From Candidatus Methanoperedens sp. (lineage in GTDB: Archaea > Halobacteriota > Methanosarcinia > Methanosarcinales > Methanoperedenaceae): a DNA stretch of 34,575 nt. The translations under genes were made by a program, and so were the position numbers. Position 1 is the first letter of the stretch, and each line of letters opens with the position of its first letter. A model generated the notes under the pieces. That model was not told the origin of the DNA. It saw nothing but the letters and a program-made list of their open reading frames with translations, and searched no databases. The stretch is from the NCBI GenBank assembly GCA_028715885.1, contig JAQUQX010000017.1:1-34575 (forward strand), in the 5' to 3' direction. Below, one piece after another: positions 22,990-31,951 of the stretch.

Positions 22990-23997
22990 ATGAAACTTTC
23001 CCCGGAAAAAATAAACCAAAAAGGTTCAAATGCACTGAAAGACCTGATCATTATAGCTGTCATTACTGTTATTGTGTTTATACTGGCGTCTGTTTTTAAT
23101 GTATTTGAGATACTTGCAGGATTCTCCAAAAAGTATGAAAAATGGCAGGTCGATGAAATTATTACTGTTTTTATGATATTGTCGCTCGCTTTTGGCGTTT
23201 TCTCTATGCGAAGATGGAGTGAACTCAGGGCTGAAATTTCCAGGCACGAAAAAACACGGCACGAAAACGAGCGCCTTATTCTTGCAAACCAGCTAAAGTC
23301 TGAGTTTCTTGCAATTATGAGCCATGAACTCCGTACTCCTATGAACGCAATCATCGGGTTTTCAGAGCTCTTACAGCGAAAGAAAGCCGGGGAGCTAAAT
23401 GAAAAACAGGAAACTTATCTGGATTATATAATTTCAAGCGGGCAACACCTGCTTAACCTTATCAGCGACGTTCTTGACATGTCCAAGATAGAAGCGGGAA
23501 GGATGGAACTGGCGGTTGAGAGGGTGTCAGTGCCAGAAGCTATTTACGAGGTGCAAACCCTTATAAAAACAAGCGCGGAAAAACGCAATGTCATTCTTAA
23601 AAAAGAAATTGAGCCGCAGTTGGAGTTTATAGAGGCTGATAAGAGGAAGTTCAAACAGGTGCTTTTCAACCTGCTGAGCAATGCAGTAAAATTCAGCAAG
23701 GAAGAAGGGGGAACTGTAACAATAATGGCGAAGAGGAGAGGAGACATGGCTGAATTCTCAGTCTCGGACACTGGCATAGGCGTTAAGGAAGAGAATATGG
23801 GTAAATTATTTACGGTGTTCCAGCAGCTTGACTCCGGTATTACCAGAAAATACGGAGGCACGGGGCTCGGGCTTGCGATTACAAAACAATTGGTGGAATT
23901 GCACGGGGGCACTATAAGCGTTGTGAGCAAATACGGCGAGGGGACAACGTTTACTTTTGTTCTGCCTTTGAGCGCTGACAAACCGGTGGAAAAATGA
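22990..23997 (+). CDS. Membrane sensor histidine kinase
   Basis: 335 residues. Two transmembrane helices (about 18-42 and 56-73) with almost no external loop are followed by a short coiled coil and a HisKA/HATPase core. The phosphorylated His is H112 in SHELRTPMNAIIGF. The ATP-binding boxes are NLLSNAVKFSKEEGG (N), SDTGIGV (G1) and GGTGLGLAI (G2). With no extracytoplasmic domain, it may sense membrane state or a partner protein. The kinase core is very similar to that of the next gene (both have GELNEKQE and the ends [18 protein letters not shown]), pointing to tandem duplication. The likely phosphate acceptor is the receiver protein at 25205. This kinase type is bacterial in style and common in methanogens. 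Confidence 0.92.
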   Translation: MKLSPEKINQKGSNALKDLIIIAVITVIVFILASVFNVFEILAGFSKKYEKWQVDEIITVFMILSLAFGVFSMRRWSELRAEISRHEKTRHENERLILANQLKSEFLAIMSHELRTPMNAIIGFSELLQRKKAGELNEKQETYLDYIISSGQHLLNLISDVLDMSKIEAGRMELAVERVSVPEAIYEVQTLIKTSAEKRNVILKKEIEPQLEFIEADKRKFKQVLFNLLSNAVKFSKEEGGTVTIMAKRRGDMAEFSVSDTGIGVKEENMGKLFTVFQQLDSGITRKYGGTGLGLAITKQLVELHGGTISVVSKYGEGTTFTFVLPLSADKPVEK

Positions 23998-24058
23998 ATA
24001 AAATCTATTCAGCATATGCGTTGGCACCATGCTTTACAACCGCGGGCGGTTAACAAAC

Positions 24059-25183
24059 ATGGGCATTGAAATAAGTACGTATCTCGACGCTACCGAAAAC
24101 GAGATGCGTGATGGTCTTATAGTTCTCAACAAAAGTGGAGTAATCGAGTCCTTAAACTCCGCTGCTGAATCTATCTTTGGTTATTCATCAGATGAAGTCA
24201 CAGGCAAGAGCGCCAATATGCTGATTTTTGAAAACTACCAGGATAAGCCCGGTGAAAATCTCATGAACATTTGCGCCAACGAAAATGGTATCAATGGCAT
24301 CAGGCGCAGGGTTTCGGGGCGCAGAAAAAATGGCTCTACTTTTCCTGTTGATCTCTCGGTAAGCGAGATGCAAGTGGAAAAGAAACAACTGTTTTTAGGC
24401 ATCATACGTGATATCACCATGCGAGCGTGTATTGAGGAAGCTCTTATTTCTGCCAGGGAAGACGCCGAACGCGCAAACCTGGCTAAATCCGAGTTCATGT
24501 CAAGAATGAGCCATGAACTGCGCACTCCTCTGAACGCAATCATCGGTTTTTCGGAAGTCATGAAGCAGAAGATAGGAGGGGAGCTGAACGAAAAACAGGA
24601 GCATTACGTGGATAATATTCTTATGCAAAGCCAGCACCTGCTTACCCGTATTAACGACGTTCTCGATATGACAAGGATAGAATCAGGGAAGATGGAAATG
24701 CTCATTGAGAAAATGCCTGTACAAATAGCTATAAATGAGATTTTGATTGTTATAAAAGAAAGAGCACAGAAGCGTAACGTTGTCATTAAAGAAGAAATAG
24801 AGCCTCAACTTGATTATATATACGCTGATAAACAGAAATTCAAACAGGTATTATTAAATCTTCTTGATAATGCAGTGAAATTCAGCAAGCCGGAGGGAGG
24901 AACTGTAACGATAAAAGCAAAGAAAGTTGAAGACACGGCAGAGTTCTCGGTTTCTGATAACGGTATAGGCATTAAGGAAGAATATACGGGAAATATATTT
25001 AATATGTTCCAGCAGGTTGATTCCGGCGTTGTCAGGAAATATGGGGGCACCGGACTCGGGCTTGCAATATCAAAGAGGCTGGTTGAGATGCATGGCGGGA
25101 AAATCCGCGTAAAGAGCAGATACGGCGAGGGAAGTAACTTTACATTTACGCTGCCTTTGAAAGCAAAAATAAAAAAATTATGA
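24059..25183 (+). CDS. PAS-domain histidine kinase, soluble
   Basis: 374 residues without transmembrane segments. A PAS domain (about 10-125; [43 protein letters not shown]) precedes the HisKA/HATPase core with phosphorylated H152 in [15 protein letters not shown] box [16 protein letters not shown]1 SDNGIGI and G2 [10 protein letters not shown]. The start is taken at 24059 (MGIEI) because the 24029 alternative adds residues unlike a PAS N-terminus; neither has a strong ribosome site. The core is a close paralogue of the preceding kinase. It lies 21 bases before the receiver protein gene, the likely partner. The PAS ligand (heme, flavin or small molecule) is not evident. Confidence 0.9.
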   Translation: MGIEISTYLDATENEMRDGLIVLNKSGVIESLNSAAESIFGYSSDEVTGKSANMLIFENYQDKPGENLMNICANENGINGIRRRVSGRRKNGSTFPVDLSVSEMQVEKKQLFLGIIRDITMRACIEEALISAREDAERANLAKSEFMSRMSHELRTPLNAIIGFSEVMKQKIGGELNEKQEHYVDNILMQSQHLLTRINDVLDMTRIESGKMEMLIEKMPVQIAINEILIVIKERAQKRNVVIKEEIEPQLDYIYADKQKFKQVLLNLLDNAVKFSKPEGGTVTIKAKKVEDTAEFSVSDNGIGIKEEYTGNIFNMFQQVDSGVVRKYGGTGLGLAISKRLVEMHGGKIRVKSRYGEGSNFTFTLPLKAKIKKL

Positions 25184-25204
25184 GGAATAACGAGGTTTTG
25201 AGGA

Positions 25205-26056
25205 ATGGAACATCAAGCAAAAAAATATAAAGTCCTTGTGGTGGACGATGAAGAAGTAAACGTAGAACTTATTTCAGTTCTTCTCGAAACAGATTATCAC
25301 GTAATCCCGGCATACAGCGGGAAAGAAGCACTTGAAAAAATAGCTAAAGAAGAACCCGATATTGTGCTGCTGGATATCATGATGCCGGAGATGAGCGGAT
25401 ACGAGGTGTGCGAAAAAATAAAGCAGCAGGATGTTACCCGTTTCACGCCTGTTGTGATTGTTACAGCCCTTTCCGAATTAAAAGATAAAGTAAAAGCTAT
25501 AGAGGCGGGAGCTGACGATTTTCTTACAAAACCCGTAAACACCATAGAACTTATTACCCGTGTAAAATCCCTGCTTAAGTCCAAATACTTTCATGATCAG
25601 CTCATAAAAAGCAAGGAAAAGATAGAGGCGCAAAACGAATTCAAGACAATAATGGCTAACCTTCTCCCGCTTATGATTGAGAGTATCCCGCCGGATAAAA
25701 AAACGGAGGTTATAAAAGAAATGAGCAAGCGTGTAGAGGAAGTTATCTCTAAAAAGTATATTTATGACTCGCCGCTGGATATGCCCCGGGCCGCTCATCT
25801 CTCATGCTATATTATGAACCTGCTGGGGGGAAATTTCTCGGAGGAAATAGTGGATGGGAAAGGCTGTACTGTAAAAAATCTCGTATGCCCGTGGGGAGAA
25901 CCGGGCAGCATAAATCCCATGCTCTGCATGCTGACAAAATCCATCTTCTCCAGAGTTGGAGTCCGGGTGGACAGGAACGTCAATGTCGATATTAAAAAAA
26001 CCATAGCAGGCGGCGATGGTTTCTGCCTGATTGAAGTATATAAGGGAGAGTATTGA
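25205..26056 (+). CDS. Response regulator with Cys-rich methanogen-type output domain
   Basis: 283 residues. The receiver domain (about 8-125) has all key residues: D14/D15 (VVDDEE), phospho-acceptor D57 (LLDIMMP), T87 and K109 (LTKP). A coiled-coil linker follows (~128-180). The C-terminal ~95 residues contain C201, C221, C228, C241 and C274 in patterns such as LVCPWGEP, NPMLCMLTKSIF and IAGGDGFCLIEVY. This resembles the methanogen output domain family (MetOD1) as I recall it, and more loosely V4R sensor domains. It has no DNA-binding motif, so the output is probably protein interaction or ligand/metal binding. It is downstream of two kinases and just ahead of a KaiC-like pair. Confidence 0.87.
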   Translation: MEHQAKKYKVLVVDDEEVNVELISVLLETDYHVIPAYSGKEALEKIAKEEPDIVLLDIMMPEMSGYEVCEKIKQQDVTRFTPVVIVTALSELKDKVKAIEAGADDFLTKPVNTIELITRVKSLLKSKYFHDQLIKSKEKIEAQNEFKTIMANLLPLMIESIPPDKKTEVIKEMSKRVEEVISKKYIYDSPLDMPRAAHLSCYIMNLLGGNFSEEIVDGKGCTVKNLVCPWGEPGSINPMLCMLTKSIFSRVGVRVDRNVNVDIKKTIAGGDGFCLIEVYKGEY

Positions 26057-26068
26057 AAGTATAATCCC
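26052..26068 (+). promoter_or_regulatory. Repeated 17-base box, copy 3
   Basis: ATTGAAAGTATAATCCC overlaps the stop codon of the receiver gene and lies 44 bases before the chosen start of the second KaiC-like gene. It differs from copy 1 at two positions. A TATA-like CATATTTATC (26079-26088) follows, placed about 28 bases before the ATG, as for a leaderless transcript. Confidence 0.4.
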
Positions 26069-26112
26069 CGCATACAAAACATATTTATCTCTTGAAAAAC
26101 ATATATTACGTC

Positions 26113-26829
26113 ATGGAGCGAGTGCGCACAGGTATTGAAGAATTTGACAAAAAAATAGGGGGTGGCTATCCAAAAGGACGCACGATGCTGGTAACAGGCA
26201 CCACTGGCACGGCAAAAACCATTTTAGGTATTCATTTTATTTACCAGGGCTGTCTTGAAGGCAAGAAATGCAGGATTATAGCCACAGAAGAGATTCCGGA
26301 GGATATACTGGACCAGGCGGAATCTCTCGGCATGCATCTTGGGGACTACTATGAAAACGGCTCACTGTCTATAGACAAGGTCTATGAGGAACGTACAGGG
26401 CATGCGGGGGAGGTAATGTCTTTCGGGATAGAAAAAATTGATGAACTGCAATTCAATCTTCTCGGGTTACAGGAAAGAATACCAGATGGTACCGATATTG
26501 TCTTACTGGATAACATCGGGGTTTTTACCCTGAATATGTCAGCCAATGAATTCCGGGCGCAATTTGACACTTTAATCTTCGGTCTTTCCAGAAAGAACAT
26601 CACAGTTATGGTGATAATGGACAGTGAAGCCAATGAACGTACGGGCGGCGTAGCTGCGTATTCTGTCTACGGGATTATAAAGACTTCAATAAAAGATAAC
26701 CCATATAAAGATGAAAGGGAGCGATTTTTGGAAGTATTGAAAATCAGGAATACAACAATTTCCCTCAATCCAGTCAAGTTTGAAATCACTTCAAAAGGCA
26801 TAGTTCTCTTGAAAAAAGAAAAGAAATGA
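26113..26829 (+). CDS. KaiC-like ATPase, single domain
   Basis: 238 residues. It begins RVRTGIEEFDKKIGGGYPKG, then Walker A GTTGTAKT (29-36, with Ala where Gly is usual), the catalytic Glu pair in IATEEIPED (57-65) and Walker B IVLLDNIG (129-136). It should bind and hydrolyse ATP. The ATG at 26113 is chosen over a TTG at 26092 because a TATA box sits about 28 bases upstream, fitting a leaderless message. Its stop overlaps the start of the next gene (ATGA), whose product is a related domain with a ruined P-loop; the two probably form a complex. A regulatory role alongside the adjacent two-component proteins is likely but not proven. Confidence 0.87.
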   Translation: MERVRTGIEEFDKKIGGGYPKGRTMLVTGTTGTAKTILGIHFIYQGCLEGKKCRIIATEEIPEDILDQAESLGMHLGDYYENGSLSIDKVYEERTGHAGEVMSFGIEKIDELQFNLLGLQERIPDGTDIVLLDNIGVFTLNMSANEFRAQFDTLIFGLSRKNITVMVIMDSEANERTGGVAAYSVYGIIKTSIKDNPYKDERERFLEVLKIRNTTISLNPVKFEITSKGIVLLKKEKK

Positions 26830-27521
26830 CTTCCGAAAAATTGCTTTCTACAGGATTACCTGCGCTGGATATCGAACTTGAGGGCGGGCTGTTTCCGGGT
26901 TCTCTGGTTTATATTAAAGCCGACCCTATGGCAATGGGAGATATGTTCCTGTATCATTTTATCAGGCAGAGACCAACCTATTATGTAAATACTGAACGCA
27001 AACCGGAATTCATTATACGTAACCTGGAACATCTGGATTTTGAGACAGAAGGTATAAAATTTATTGACGTGCACCAAAAGTATTATGAAAAAGTGGAGAA
27101 ACTGTTAGACCACGGCGGGGAAATCAGGGATTATAAAATTCTGGATTATTTGAAAAGGCAGTTGGAAGCCATAGAAGTTACAGATGCAAACCTTATAGTG
27201 GATACCATTACCTTTTTCCTGTATCTTGATGTGAAAATAGATATAATACGGGAATTGGTGGATACCATATATAATACCACAAAAAGGATGGGGGGACTTG
27301 GATATCTTTACGGTCTTAAAGGAGACACATCTTCCCCCGTTGAAAACGAAGTAATGAGCCTTTGCGACGCCGTCTTTGAGATATCTATGATACGAAAGAG
27401 TGATAAAACAATTTCCGAGCTTATTGTACCCAAAGCAAGGGACCGTCCTGTTCGCGGAAATGTCCTGAAATTCAGGATAGAACGCGGCGTTATCATGGAT
27501 ACGTCAAGAGAGATTGCATGA
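26826..27521 (+). CDS. KaiC-like protein without a P-loop (pseudo-ATPase)
   Basis: 231 residues with the KaiC/RecA layout: an opening STGLPALDIELEGGLFPGS, a strand (LVYIKA) and then DPMAMGDMF where Walker A should be, so neither the GK nor the T needed for phosphate binding is present. A Walker B-like strand (NLIVDTITFFLYL) remains, and the C-terminal strands (ELIVPKARDRP, LKFRIERGVIMD) match the superfamily. It overlaps the active KaiC-like gene by 4 bases (ATGA), strongly suggesting a paired active/inactive complex. It is full length and shows no frameshift, so it is not a pseudogene. No exact family is recognised. Confidence 0.8.
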   Translation: MTSEKLLSTGLPALDIELEGGLFPGSLVYIKADPMAMGDMFLYHFIRQRPTYYVNTERKPEFIIRNLEHLDFETEGIKFIDVHQKYYEKVEKLLDHGGEIRDYKILDYLKRQLEAIEVTDANLIVDTITFFLYLDVKIDIIRELVDTIYNTTKRMGGLGYLYGLKGDTSSPVENEVMSLCDAVFEISMIRKSDKTISELIVPKARDRPVRGNVLKFRIERGVIMDTSREIA

Positions 27522-27533
27522 AGGCTGGAACAA

Positions 27534-27620
27534 ATGAGCAGTGAAGGTATCGATACGCAATTTCTCAAAACATTCGCAACGTTTATATGCGATGCGCTCG
27601 CTTACGAACTGGGATTATGA
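27534..27620 (+). CDS. Possible 28-residue ORF overlapping the next gene
   Basis: ATG at 27534 opens a short frame (MSSEGIDTQFLKTFATFICD and eight more residues) whose TGA overlaps the ATG of the PGF-CTERM gene as ATGA. That overlap is typical of coupled genes, but a TATA-like TTTATATG inside the frame argues that the region is promoter. No family is recognised. Low support. Confidence 0.2.
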   Translation: MSSEGIDTQFLKTFATFICDALAYELGL

Positions 27621-28627
27621 AATCAGGCAATTTACTTGTGATAGTGCTGGCATCGATATTGATTTTGGCTTTTGCTATTGTTATCATTAAAGGCGATGTT
27701 GTCCTTGAATCCGGTTACAAGTCCCCTCCTTCCGTTTCGTCGCTTTCCATCCTTGATGTGGATGTCAAGCCTGTTGAGGTAACAAGTGCCATGATAGAGG
27801 CGAATGTTACAGCTTATATAAACCATCGTGGGGATAAGACAAAGAATGCAACCATGCTCATAAGAGCCATAAGCAGCGATACGAGGCTTCTGGAAACGCA
27901 GGTTTCAGCGCCGATACCTGAAACCGAATCGGAAAAAACGCTGTCGATATCAACAAATATAAAAGTTGAGCGAACTGGCGGCTATGAACTGAACATCCTG
28001 CTTTTTGACAACGGCAGCATCCGCGACAGCGGCTCTGTGAATATACAGGGATTGAATGCGCTCACGCCCCAATCAAAGCGTAGCGGTGTGGTTTTGAGCA
28101 ATATCGATTTTACGGTCGGCAGCGTTTCGGCTGGAAAAGTTTCCATTAAATCCGACATATACCTTGAAAATAAGGGCACGGAAGCTTCCGAAAACCTGAC
28201 AATGACCGTTAAAGCGCGTGAGGCGACTTCCAACCTGCTTGCAGATAAAGTCGGCACCGAAACAGGCATGATTGCAAGCGAGGCTACAGCCGTTAAAAGC
28301 GTTCAGGTTGTAGTGCCCGAAGGGTACAATTACATGGTTGTAGTGGAACTCTGGAAAGGCGATACTTTAATAAACACATGGGAGAAGCCCGTGCTTCTGG
28401 CTCCCACAAAGACAGTTCCCAAGGAAAGCGTGGAGAAAAAGGTAAATATCGAAGTTTCCAAATTCGTGCGTGAAGGCGCGCCAGATGTATCCGAAAAAGA
28501 GGGAAAGTATTATCCTGCGGCAACTCCCGCCCCTGCGTATGCCGGTATGCCCAAGGAGCCGGGATTTGAAACACTTGTTGCAATTTCAGTGCTATTGGTT
28601 GTGTTTACTCTAAGAAGGAGGTTATAA
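27617..28627 (+). CDS. PGF-CTERM surface protein
   Basis: 336 residues. It has an N-terminal signal/anchor helix (LLVIVLASILILAFAIVII), two beta-rich extracellular units (about 45-140 and 155-265) of the kind seen in archaeal DUF7490-like surface proteins, a Pro/Ala-rich linker (AATPAPAYAGMPK), and a C-terminal tripartite tail: EPGFETL, a hydrophobic helix and RRRL. This tail is the PGF-CTERM signal processed by archaeosortase A, which swaps it for a lipid anchor. The start at 27617 lies ~33 bases after a TTTATATG TATA-like element. The small membrane protein that follows starts 2 bases after this gene's stop. Confidence 0.85.
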   Translation: MKSGNLLVIVLASILILAFAIVIIKGDVVLESGYKSPPSVSSLSILDVDVKPVEVTSAMIEANVTAYINHRGDKTKNATMLIRAISSDTRLLETQVSAPIPETESEKTLSISTNIKVERTGGYELNILLFDNGSIRDSGSVNIQGLNALTPQSKRSGVVLSNIDFTVGSVSAGKVSIKSDIYLENKGTEASENLTMTVKAREATSNLLADKVGTETGMIASEATAVKSVQVVVPEGYNYMVVVELWKGDTLINTWEKPVLLAPTKTVPKESVEKKVNIEVSKFVREGAPDVSEKEGKYYPAATPAPAYAGMPKEPGFETLVAISVLLVVFTLRRRL

Positions 28628-28628
28628 A

Positions 28629-28850
28629 ATGGTAGATCGAGAAAAGATGGAGAATTATTTTTATCTTGGGATTTTCCTGATAGCCATGTTATTTGCATTG
28701 ATTTCCGTATTCGGCCTTTATTCTGCAATCAGCAGACTCATCTCTAACTGGTTTAATTACAGATACCAGCCCATATTCGATGCGCTTTTTAATCTGGCTA
28801 TACTGGCAATCAGTATTTATTTGATAAGAGAAAGAATGATTAAAAAATAA
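28629..28850 (+). CDS. Small two-helix membrane protein
   Basis: 73 residues with two hydrophobic segments (about 11-35, YFYLGIFLIAMLFALISVFG, and 50-65, ALFNLAILAISIYLI) and a basic end (RERMIKK). A strong AAGGAGGT ribosome site lies within the last codons of the PGF-CTERM gene, so the two are translated together. A T-rich stretch downstream (28860-28866) may end the transcript. No family or function is recognised; a helper for the surface protein or a membrane anchor for the signalling proteins is conceivable. Confidence 0.8.
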   Translation: MVDREKMENYFYLGIFLIAMLFALISVFGLYSAISRLISNWFNYRYQPIFDALFNLAILAISIYLIRERMIKK

Positions 28851-28959
28851 AAGCATCCATTTTTTGCAATTGTTCATGACCCGGTGATTCAACCAGATAC
28901 GTAGTTTTTCATCAACCTTGATATACCCCCACGCAAATATTATCTCCTGAGGTTTTCCC

Positions 28960-30267
28960 ATGCAACAGACAAAAATACTTTTAGATGAAAACGACATCCC
29001 GAAGAAATGGTACAACATCCTTCCCGATATGCCCACGCCTCTTTCTCCTCCTTTGAACCCCGCCACGAACGAACCTGTAGGTCCGAAAGACTTAGCACCT
29101 ATTTTTCCTATGGAACTTATCAGGCAGGAGGTAAGCCGGGACAGGTTCATACCAATACCCGATGAGGTTCGGGACATCTATGCGTTATGGCGTCCCTCTC
29201 CGCTTTACAGGGCGCATCGCCTCGAAGCAGCGCTCAAAACCCCGGCTAAGATTTATTACAAATACGAAGGCGTAAGCCCGGCAGGCAGCCACAAACCCAA
29301 TACCGCGATAGCCCAGGCTTATTATAACATGAAAGAGGGGATGCAGAGGTTAGCCACGGAAACAGGCGCAGGGCAGTGGGGAAGCGCGCTGGCTCTCGCT
29401 ACCAATTATTTCGGTCTTAAGTGCACGGTCTATATGGTGAAAATAAGCTACCAGCAGAAACCGTACCGCAAATCCCTGATGCACCTGTGGGGCGCGGATG
29501 TGATACCATCACCAAGCAAACTTACAAACTCCGGGAAAAAAATACTGGAAAAAAACCCAGATTCCCCGGGCAGTCTCGGAATTGCCATAAGCGAGGCTAT
29601 AGAGGATGCTGCGACCCATGATGATACGCATTATTCCCTGGGAAGCGTTCTTAACCATGTGATGCTTCACCAGACAGTGATAGGTCAGGAAGCGAAGGAG
29701 CAGCTTGCAGAGGTTGAGGAATATCCTGATTATATCATCGGATGCGTAGGCGGGGGCAGTAATTTTGCAGGAATAAGTTTTCCTTTCCTGATGGATAAGC
29801 TTGCAGGTAAAAAGGACGTAAACGTGGTTGCTGTTGAACCAACCGCATGCCCCAGCCTCACAGGCGGAGAGTTCAGGTACGATTTCGGTGACACCGTCGG
29901 CTTGACTCCGCTTTTGAAGATGTACACCATGGGGCATGAATACGTGCCGCCCGCAATCCATGCAGGAGGTCTGCGGTACCATGGTGATTCCCCTATCGTG
30001 AGCCAGTTATACGCCGATAAAGTGATAGACGCCGTGGCATACCACCAGACCGCAGTGTTTAAGGCTGCGGTGACATTTGCACGAAGCGAGGGCATTGTCC
30101 CTGCGCCGGAATCCTCACATGCCATAAAATGCGCAATAGATAAAGCGCTGGAATGCAGGAAGAGCGGCGAAAAGAAGACGATTCTCTTCAACCTGAGCGG
30201 GCACGGGCATTTTGACATGGGCGCATACGACAGCTATTTTAGCGGGACTATGAAGGATTCGGATTGA
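28960..30267 (+). CDS. trpB2: Tryptophan synthase beta chain, TrpB2 type
   Basis: 435 residues, longer than TrpB1 and typical of the TrpB2 group (PLP fold type II). It condenses indole with serine, or with phosphoserine in some archaea. The PLP lysine is K112 in [11 protein letters not shown] and the phosphate-binding loop is CVGGGSNF. The N-terminal block ([21 protein letters not shown]) and the insertion after [11 protein letters not shown] are TrpB2 hallmarks. No trpA or other trp gene is nearby, consistent with TrpB2 working alone or as an indole salvage enzyme. GAGGT precedes the ATG. Its end overlaps the next gene by 4 bases (TTGA). Family assignment is firm; the physiological role is uncertain, as for many TrpB2 proteins. 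Confidence 0.93.
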   Translation: MQQTKILLDENDIPKKWYNILPDMPTPLSPPLNPATNEPVGPKDLAPIFPMELIRQEVSRDRFIPIPDEVRDIYALWRPSPLYRAHRLEAALKTPAKIYYKYEGVSPAGSHKPNTAIAQAYYNMKEGMQRLATETGAGQWGSALALATNYFGLKCTVYMVKISYQQKPYRKSLMHLWGADVIPSPSKLTNSGKKILEKNPDSPGSLGIAISEAIEDAATHDDTHYSLGSVLNHVMLHQTVIGQEAKEQLAEVEEYPDYIIGCVGGGSNFAGISFPFLMDKLAGKKDVNVVAVEPTACPSLTGGEFRYDFGDTVGLTPLLKMYTMGHEYVPPAIHAGGLRYHGDSPIVSQLYADKVIDAVAYHQTAVFKAAVTFARSEGIVPAPESSHAIKCAIDKALECRKSGEKKTILFNLSGHGHFDMGAYDSYFSGTMKDSD

Positions 30268-31517
30268 ACTGGATTGACAGGCTGTTTGGGAAAAAGGAAT
30301 CCTCGCCCCGGATAAAATTTGAGGAGCTTCCTCTCTGGCTTGAAGCGAAGTCGAAGAAAATATCCGAAGGAATCGGCAGGCAGGCTTCTTCTATATATTC
30401 CGACATCGATGGGGCGCTTTCGAAGATAAAAGAAAGCACAACATTACTTGAAGAAGCAGAGCCTGAGGGAAGATTTCATCTCAAAATGGTGAAGGTCGCC
30501 ACGACTAACAGGGATAACATGGCGCGGCAGGTCAGGATGCTTCTTGAGAACATAACCATCCCGCAGGCTGCTGATGTGAAAAGTGTGGCGGGTTTCCATG
30601 AAAATGCTATCCAGACGCTGACAGTATGCCTTGAAAACATGATGAAGAGCTACCAGTACACCAAATTAGTGTTTATTGAAGAATCAAAGCAGGTTATTGC
30701 TGATGTAAATGCGCTTGGAAGACTTTTGAATGAGCTTATAGAACCGGTTAATACCCAAAAAAATGTGCTGGATGCCATTGAAAATGCCCGCAGCATCATA
30801 AAAAACATCAAAAATATAAGTTCGGATATTGAAATTGGGGAAAAAGCGATAACAGAATACGGGGAAAGAATTGCCCTCCTGAATAAAGAGCTGGAAGGTA
30901 AGCAAACTGCCCTCACCCGCCTCAGGGACAGCGAATCCTGGAAACAATATAACAATTATAAAGATGAACTTGTTTTGCTTGAAATCAATGCCGGAAAAAA
31001 GGAAGCCGAAATTAAAGGGCTTATTTCGCCTCTTAATAAAGCTCTGGGCAGGCTCAAGCAGTTAAGCGATAGCGGCAGATATACCTTAAAACCTGAAATT
31101 AAGGAAGGATTAAATTTATGCTTATTATCTCCTCTAAATGTCGCTTCCGGGTTTTTTATTGAGTTCCAGAATATCGCTGCAAGCGGTGTTCTGAACATGA
31201 ATACTGAAAGAACAAATAAATTAATGGAACAGATACAAAATGTCGTGTCATCGTTGAATTCATCTAAAGAGGAATATCTGGCTCTTGTAAAGGATATTGA
31301 GCGGAAAAAAGATGAAATTTCAGGAATGAACATAGCTTTTGAAGAGACAGACATGACAAAGGGAATATCAGCCATGCAGGAGAAACTTGCAGGTCTGGAA
31401 ATCGAACTGGAAATATCGAAAAATCATGTTTCAGCTCTTAAAAACAATCTTGAATTAAAAATGCAGGACCTGCAGCGGAACATTTTCATCATTGATGACA
31501 AAATAAAGATATCCTGA
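30264..31517 (+). CDS. Coiled-coil protein of unknown function
   Basis: 417 residues, soluble and mostly helical. It opens with [20 protein letters not shown], followed by a conserved-looking [18 protein letters not shown] segment, then long heptad-rich helices (about 45-80, 125-270 and 325-410) separated by a less helical stretch near 285-300. No ATPase motif, signal peptide or metal site is visible, so it is not an SMC/SbcC protein, though it resembles such coils in composition. The start is TTG, overlapping the trpB2 stop as TTGA, so the pair is translationally coupled; the functional connection is unclear. A TTTCCT-GAA-AGGAAA stem-loop lies just after its stop. Confidence 0.75.
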   Translation: MNWIDRLFGKKESSPRIKFEELPLWLEAKSKKISEGIGRQASSIYSDIDGALSKIKESTTLLEEAEPEGRFHLKMVKVATTNRDNMARQVRMLLENITIPQAADVKSVAGFHENAIQTLTVCLENMMKSYQYTKLVFIEESKQVIADVNALGRLLNELIEPVNTQKNVLDAIENARSIIKNIKNISSDIEIGEKAITEYGERIALLNKELEGKQTALTRLRDSESWKQYNNYKDELVLLEINAGKKEAEIKGLISPLNKALGRLKQLSDSGRYTLKPEIKEGLNLCLLSPLNVASGFFIEFQNIAASGVLNMNTERTNKLMEQIQNVVSSLNSSKEEYLALVKDIERKKDEISGMNIAFEETDMTKGISAMQEKLAGLEIELEISKNHVSALKNNLELKMQDLQRNIFIIDDKIKIS

Positions 31518-31524
31518 AATATCA

Positions 31525-31539
31525 TTTCCTGAAAGGAAA
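31525..31539 (+). terminator. Short stem-loop after the coiled-coil gene
   Basis: TTTCCT (31525-31530) and AGGAAA (31534-31539) form a perfect 6-base stem with a 3-base loop, 8 bases after the stop codon. No clear T run follows, so termination is only a possibility. The following A/T-rich stretch (about 31545-31570) may hold the promoter of the sulfur/Fe-S cluster. Confidence 0.3.
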
Positions 31540-31583
31540 AGTGTATCTATCATTAATCATAATATCATACCGGGAGAAAAATA

Positions 31584-31943
31584 ATGACAAACCTTCTATA
31601 TGTCCAGACAAGCGGAATCGATACGCCAGAACGCCTTTATTCGCCGTTTATCCTCGCCCAGACTGCAAAAGCGATGGGTATAGACGCTATCATCTATTTC
31701 CTCGGCATGGGTATAACGGTCGTGAAAAAAGGGAATGCTGAAAAGATAAAAATAGGTAAATTCCCCTCACTCAAGGAAGTAATGGACCAGACAGTAAAAG
31801 CTGGTGTTAAACTCATGGTCTGCGAACAGAGCACGCAGCTTATAAACCTTTCAAGGGGGGATTTTATCCCTGCGGCAGAGATAGTAGGAGCTGCCACGCT
31901 CAACGACCTGGTGCTTGAAGCAGATGGAACGATGTGGTTTTAG
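31584..31943 (+). CDS. DsrE-like sulfur-relay family protein
   Basis: 119 residues with the DsrE/DsrF/TusD fold signature: NLLYVQTSGIDTPERLYSPF at the start, a middle AIIYFLGMGITVVKKG, and KAGVKLMVCEQS with Cys80 at the position where DsrE-like proteins carry persulfide sulfur. It would act in the cytosol as a sulfur carrier. GGGAG precedes the ATG. It is the first of four closely spaced genes (gaps of 8, 15 and 8 bases) that continue with a rubredoxin-like protein, a desulfurase homologue and an IscU fusion, so a role in delivering sulfur for cluster assembly is suggested. Members of this superfamily also serve other purposes, so the relay role is an inference. Confidence 0.85.
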   Translation: MTNLLYVQTSGIDTPERLYSPFILAQTAKAMGIDAIIYFLGMGITVVKKGNAEKIKIGKFPSLKEVMDQTVKAGVKLMVCEQSTQLINLSRGDFIPAAEIVGAATLNDLVLEADGTMWF

Positions 31944-31951
31944 GAGGAATT

